DNA of 64,000 nt from assembly GCA_036845225.1 (NCBI GenBank), contig DAIUEJ010000001.1, positions 124,001 through 188,000 on the forward strand. Reading direction: 5' to 3'. Both the position numbers and the translations under genes were made by a program. Source of the DNA: FEN-680 sp036845225. Lineage in GTDB: Bacteria; Actinomycetota; Geothermincolia; Fen-727; Anoxymicrobiaceae. Below the pieces are notes generated by a model, which was not told the origin of the DNA, did not search any database, and saw only the letters and a program-made list of their open reading frames with translations. Positions 61,013-64,000 of the stretch are shown here, piece by piece (within the stretch, counting starts at the first letter, position 1; the number at the start of each line of letters is the position of its first letter).

Positions 61013-61267
61013 CTAGCTGAGCCAGGAGAAGAGGCACTCGTCGCTGTCCGGGCGGGAGAGCTCTACCGTTTTGGTGATGATATCCGCGTAGCTGTAGGAG
61101 ACCCGCTGGCTCGGAGCGGTCTTGGTCTCGACCAGGACGACAAAGACGTGAGGATATGTCTCCTCGAGCACCGCCATATTCTCGACGACGATCTTGCGGC
61201 CTTTGTTGGCGCGTACCTTGAGTTTTTCACCGAGGCATTCGTTGAGGTCGTCGCGGATTCTCTGCAT
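61013..61267 (-). CDS. veg: Veg-family protein
   Basis: 84 aa from ATG 61267 (MQRIRDDLNECLGEKL). Matches Bacillus Veg in layout: GEKLKVRANKGRKIVVENMAVLEETYPHVFVV and RVSYSYADIITKTVELS. Veg stimulates biofilm formation in B. subtilis, probably by antagonising SinR; the molecular activity is unclear. The longer frame to 61390 crosses the promoter and is rejected. A consensus promoter and a strong terminator bracket the gene, so it is monocistronic and probably well expressed. Confidence 0.9.
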   Translation of the reverse strand: MQRIRDDLNECLGEKLKVRANKGRKIVVENMAVLEETYPHVFVVLVETKTAPSQRVSYSYADIITKTVELSRPDSDECLFSWLS

Positions 61268-61342
61268 TACATTGACTTCCAGGGGCTCGGAGTTCCTCAA
61301 GATTCCCACCTTTCCGTATCGCGGACATAGAGAAGCCCAATA

Positions 61343-61371
61343 AGTATAGCCAAATTGGCAAAAAATGTCAA
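61343..61371 (-). promoter_or_regulatory. Consensus promoter of veg with palindrome in the spacer
   Basis: Minus strand: TTGACA (61371-61366), 17-bp spacer, TATACT (61348-61343). The spacer contains the 11-bp palindrome GCCAATTTGGC (61349-61359), a possible operator. Confidence 0.8.
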
Positions 61372-61401
61372 CCTCTAAGGTACTTCTCACTATGAAAAAA
61401 G

Positions 61402-61459
61402 GGGGTCAGGCACTTTTTCACGATTCTTTTTCACGCCAGGTGAAAAAGTACCCGGCCCC
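61402..61459. repeat. GGGGTCAGGCAC inverted-repeat element, terminator-like on the minus strand
   Basis: Arms 61402-61421 and 61440-61459 pair with three mismatches (GGCACTTTTTCAC with GTGAAAAAGTACC). On the minus strand the stem is followed by CTTTTTT, directly after the zinc-ribbon gene, so it probably terminates that transcript. Confidence 0.7.
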
Positions 61460-61470
61460 TCTTTTTCGCT

Positions 61471-62331
61471 TCACACTTTGGCGCCGCAGTTGGTGCAGAA
61501 GCTCTTGCCCGCTTGTATCCTGCTACCGCAATGCTCGCAGAACTTGTGCTCTTTTTCAGCCGCCGCGCCAGCCGGAGCTTCGGCCGATATTTCCGCACCG
61601 CCGGGCGGCACGACGGGAGCGGCTGCCGGCGTGGGTGCCCCCGGTGCCTCCAGCGCTACGGGTTTCCTGGTCCAGACGAACACCAGGAGCGCCGCGAAGA
61701 CCAGTGCCAGCAACCCGAACAGCACGGTAAGCAGGATCTTCTGGTCGCTCCAGAAACCGTAGATGGTCTTTGCCGCGGGCATCTGGTACTGCAGCGCCTT
61801 GTCCTCCGCCACATACTTCGCGTTGCTGGCGCTACCGGGCAGCGTGACTTCCGTGGTCGTCTTGAAAATCTGGTCCGTAAAAAGCGTGAACTCGCTGTTG
61901 ACCGTGCTCGTCTCCTCGAGCGTGAACTTCTTCGGCGCGTCCTCCTTCGGCTTGGAGCTGAACTCATACAACACGAAGTCGCCCCTGGTGCTGTAAGCCA
62001 GGCCCGGCTTGTCGTAAGTGATCACGACCGAGTGGGTCGCGGCGTCCATGTCCGTGTTGAAGTCGACGATCTCTCCGGTCGTGTCCTCGTTGGTGTAACG
62101 GCGGGTCAGGAAGCCCCGCTTCTTGGCCTCCACCTTCTTCAAGGCCTCGTAGTCGTCTTTGGAGTAGGTGATGGTGTCGGTCACGTGCCCGTCGCCGACG
62201 TCGTTTATAGTGACCTCGTACTTCTCGGTGACGGTCGGCTTGTCCGCGGCGAAGCCGGCCGCGGCGACGAGCAGCATCGCCAGCACCACCAGAGCGGCGA
62301 CTGTCAGGCAGAGTCTCTTCGGGCCTACCAT
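61471..62331 (-). CDS. Secreted/membrane protein with C-terminal zinc ribbon
   Basis: 286 aa from ATG 62331, whose codon overlaps the upstream gene's stop; GGGGGTGAT precedes it. Signal peptide (LCLTVAALVVLAMLLVAAAGFAA), an external beta-rich domain (about 30-195), one membrane helix (ILLTVLFGLLALVFAALLVFVW, about 200-222), an Ala/Pro linker, and a C-terminal zinc ribbon CEHCGSRIQAGKSFCTNCG. The ribbon should face the cytoplasm. No family recognised for the external domain. Pairs with the transglutaminase-like gene upstream by overlap. Confidence 0.8.
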   Translation of the reverse strand: MVGPKRLCLTVAALVVLAMLLVAAAGFAADKPTVTEKYEVTINDVGDGHVTDTITYSKDDYEALKKVEAKKRGFLTRRYTNEDTTGEIVDFNTDMDAATHSVVITYDKPGLAYSTRGDFVLYEFSSKPKEDAPKKFTLEETSTVNSEFTLFTDQIFKTTTEVTLPGSASNAKYVAEDKALQYQMPAAKTIYGFWSDQKILLTVLFGLLALVFAALLVFVWTRKPVALEAPGAPTPAAAPVVPPGGAEISAEAPAGAAAEKEHKFCEHCGSRIQAGKSFCTNCGAKV

Positions 62332-63431
62332 GATGGCATCACCCCCGCCTTCCACCAGTACTCGGGGTTCACAAGTATCATGGTCCCGTCCTTCTGGGCC
62401 TTGTCCAGCTCGTCTTTTGCAGCGCTGATGCTCTCGCTCGCGGTCACATCTCCAGACACCATGTCAGGGTATTTGGAGACTGCGAAGTCTTTGTCTATCC
62501 AGGTCGACTCGATGGCGTAGAGGTCGCCGCTCTCGGGCAGCTCGATGAGAGGGATGGCGTGTCCGGGGATGAGGGCGACGTACGACTTGACACCCACCGC
62601 CTCCATGAGCGCGCTCATAGTGATCGCCAGGTCGAGGCAGGTGCCTGATTTTCGATCGATAGTCTCCTTCGGGTACTGGATGTACTGCGAAGCAGTGCCC
62701 GTCCAGAAACCCTCCGGCTCCATGATGTACTTGACCCCGTGCGCGCGCAGAGCATCAAACGCGTTCTTGAACGCGGCAAGGGCGTCTCCATCGACCTGCC
62801 TGGTGATGAGCCCGCCGGCGATCGTGTTCGCGAACGACTTCGTGGTCTCCTCGTTCGGGGTGATAAAGGCGGCGACGAACCGGTAGTTGTCGAAGTTGTC
62901 GGCGAAGGTGACGATGTCTTCCTTCTTGAGGCTCGTGAACACGAAATCGTTCTTGCCGAGGAGGAACAGTTTCTCGCTCTGTTCCTCCGGCTCCGCAAGC
63001 CCCTGGTAGTTGTACTTCACCGTGAGCTCAACGGGCGTCTTGGTGCTGATCGCCTGGACCTTCTGAGGGTCCATCGGCGGCCAGCAGTAGTCGCGAACCG
63101 TCTGCCCGGGGCGGATCTCAGCGTACTCCTCACCCGAGTTCCAATCCGTCAGGTCGCCCATCTTGTAGGAGATCTTGAACTTCTTCGCCGGCATCTTGCC
63201 GGTGTTCTTGATGATGGTCTTGGCCACCCACATGTCCTGAGAGTTGTCGCCGTAGACTTTGTAGGCGGCGGTGAGCACCTCGCCCCTGGTGATGAGCTTC
63301 ACGTCCAGCTTGACCTTGGAGGGGTCGTAGGCGGTGCCGGGCCTGGACGCCGCGAAGGCGAACAGCACGCCTGAAACGACTACCAGCGCCGAGAGCAAAA
63401 CGATAAGCAGTGACTTGAGCTGCTTGCTCAT
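62325..63431 (-). CDS. Membrane-anchored transglutaminase-like protein
   Basis: 368 aa. N-terminal signal anchor (LLIVLLSALVVVSGVLFAFAA), an immunoglobulin-like region (about 35-150), then a transglutaminase-like core: Cys in KSGTCLDLAITMSALMEAVG (about 265) and His in LIPGHAIPLIEL (about 291), with the third position in DLYAIEST. Faces outside. It shares an 7-bp overlap with the zinc-ribbon membrane protein, so the two are made together and probably interact. The substrate is unknown. Confidence 0.85.
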   Translation of the reverse strand: MSKQLKSLLIVLLSALVVVSGVLFAFAASRPGTAYDPSKVKLDVKLITRGEVLTAAYKVYGDNSQDMWVAKTIIKNTGKMPAKKFKISYKMGDLTDWNSGEEYAEIRPGQTVRDYCWPPMDPQKVQAISTKTPVELTVKYNYQGLAEPEEQSEKLFLLGKNDFVFTSLKKEDIVTFADNFDNYRFVAAFITPNEETTKSFANTIAGGLITRQVDGDALAAFKNAFDALRAHGVKYIMEPEGFWTGTASQYIQYPKETIDRKSGTCLDLAITMSALMEAVGVKSYVALIPGHAIPLIELPESGDLYAIESTWIDKDFAVSKYPDMVSGDVTASESISAAKDELDKAQKDGTMILVNPEYWWKAGVMPSW

Positions 63432-63528
63432 CGCGTATTTCCTTCCGTGATGTTGGTACGAAAATACCGGGGCCAGGGCGCTGACATGAAAATGTTAACA
63501 CAGATGTCACCGCGGGTTGAAGAGCTTC

Positions 63529-64000
63529 TCAGCCGGCGCGGCCTCGTGATTCGCGATGGGACGTGAACCAGGAGGCCGCTTCGGAGATCGTCTCGCGTGC
63601 CGGCGTGACGGCAAGGCCCAGTTCCGCTCGCGCCAGTCCCGCGTCGTAGCAGAGGTCGGCGCCCGCCAGGCGTCGCAGAAGTGGGTCGCGCTTCCGTCTG
63701 CCGGGCCTGAGCCTGGCGAACGTTGCTCGGTCACGCGCGGCTGGCGGCCCGGTGGAAACACCCAGGGCGAGAGCCGCTTCGCTGAACAGCGCGTCGTACG
63801 TGACGTTCTCGCCGCCGATGATGAACGACTGGCCGGCCTTCCCACGGCCCAGCGCTTTGACCGCGGCGGCCGCAGCGTCGGCTGCGCGCACTATGTTCAC
63901 GCTGCCGGGTGGCGCATCAGTGGTGCCGGCGGCGACGAGGTCCAGGAACCACCAGCCGGCGCTCCCGGGCCTGTCGTGATCACCCATCATGAGGGAGGGG
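63529..64000 (-). CDS. NAD-dependent epimerase/dehydratase (SDR), C-terminal part
   Basis: The frame runs off the right edge; 156 codons of the C-terminal half are present. PSLMMGDHDRPGSAGWWF, VNIVRAADAAAAAVKAL and GQSFIIGGENVTYDALF match extended SDRs of the dihydroflavonol-reductase/hopanoid-associated type. The NAD-binding N-terminus and YxxxK site are outside the window. The last 20 residues end in ESRGRAG, with normal stop. A specific substrate cannot be given. Confidence 0.82.
   Translation of the reverse strand, partial: PSLMMGDHDRPGSAGWWFLDLVAAGTTDAPPGSVNIVRAADAAAAAVKALGRGKAGQSFIIGGENVTYDALFSEAALALGVSTGPPAARDRATFARLRPGRRKRDPLLRRLAGADLCYDAGLARAELGLAVTPARETISEAASWFTSHRESRGRAG

Overview
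The window is GC-rich and gene-dense, and looks like a chromosomal scaffold from an anaerobic or environmental member of an early-branching Actinomycetota lineage (Geothermincolia-like). This placement is inferred from gene content only. Actinobacterial-type genes (myo-inositol-phosphate synthase, CarD, PadR, SCP-x-like thiolases with DUF35 partners) sit beside gene orders best known from Firmicutes (greA-lysS-mcsA-mcsB-clpC-disA, carD-yacL-ispD-ispF, Veg). Many starts are GTG or TTG. A run of exactly 100 N marks a scaffold join inside a tandem hairpin repeat.

Layout. 1-5.7 kb: the N-terminal half of an RND/MMPL transporter, a GYD-domain protein, a lipoprotein with seven propeller-like repeats, a membrane GAF/PAS sensor kinase-like protein and a YfcE-type phosphoesterase. 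5.6-12.4 kb: an acyl-CoA cluster with two thiolase-fold proteins, two DUF35 Zn-ribbon/OB proteins, a PaaK-like CoA ligase and two MaoC-type hydratase subunits, interrupted by an IS200-like (RAYT) transposase element. 12.6-29.9 kb: housekeeping and stress genes (hisG, a large diguanylate cyclase, greA, lysS, mcsA-mcsB-clpC, disA, a pilin, a MazG-like Cys protein, carD, PIN-TRAM, ispD, ispF, gltD-like). 29.9-34 kb: an ABC-2 exporter with an accessory protein, a CooT-like protein and a PPOX-like flavoprotein. 34.4-39.7 kb: a sensor kinase with two response regulators (LytTR and degenerate GGDEF), a DUF5666-like membrane protein and an RsbRD-like protein. 39.8-50.2 kb: a Mg-chelatase-like AAA/VWA protein, an NlpC/P60 hydrolase, an HDAC-like deacetylase, a PilT-like ATPase, a second diguanylate cyclase, a frameshifted V4R-like gene and two alpha/beta hydrolases. 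50.4-55 kb: UDP-glucuronate decarboxylase, PaaI thioesterase, Ino1, PadR with its operators, and a metallo-beta-lactamase-fold protein. 55.2-64 kb: moxR-DUF58-tgpA, a canonical thiolase, veg, a transglutaminase-like/zinc-ribbon membrane pair and a truncated SDR.

The genes suggest a bacterium that degrades CoA-activated acids, makes type IV pili, signals with c-di-GMP and c-di-AMP, and controls protein quality by arginine phosphorylation (McsB-ClpC).

The most unusual material is non-coding. (1) Two 86-bp elements, 52 kb apart, share an identical architecture: a 17-bp stem with a TTC loop, an 8-nt spacer and a 41-nt block with two more hairpins. Seven compensatory base-pair changes separate them. 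(2) A repeat family has a fixed GGGGTCAGGCAC head and locus-specific stems. It includes perfect 34-bp inverted ends around the transposase gene, one copy whose arm supplies a promoter -35 box, and two copies that resemble terminators. (3) A convergent intergenic region at 34.05-34.17 kb has an 11-bp perfect closing stem and internal hairpins. (4) Two 19-bp palindromes lie 32 bp apart upstream of padR.
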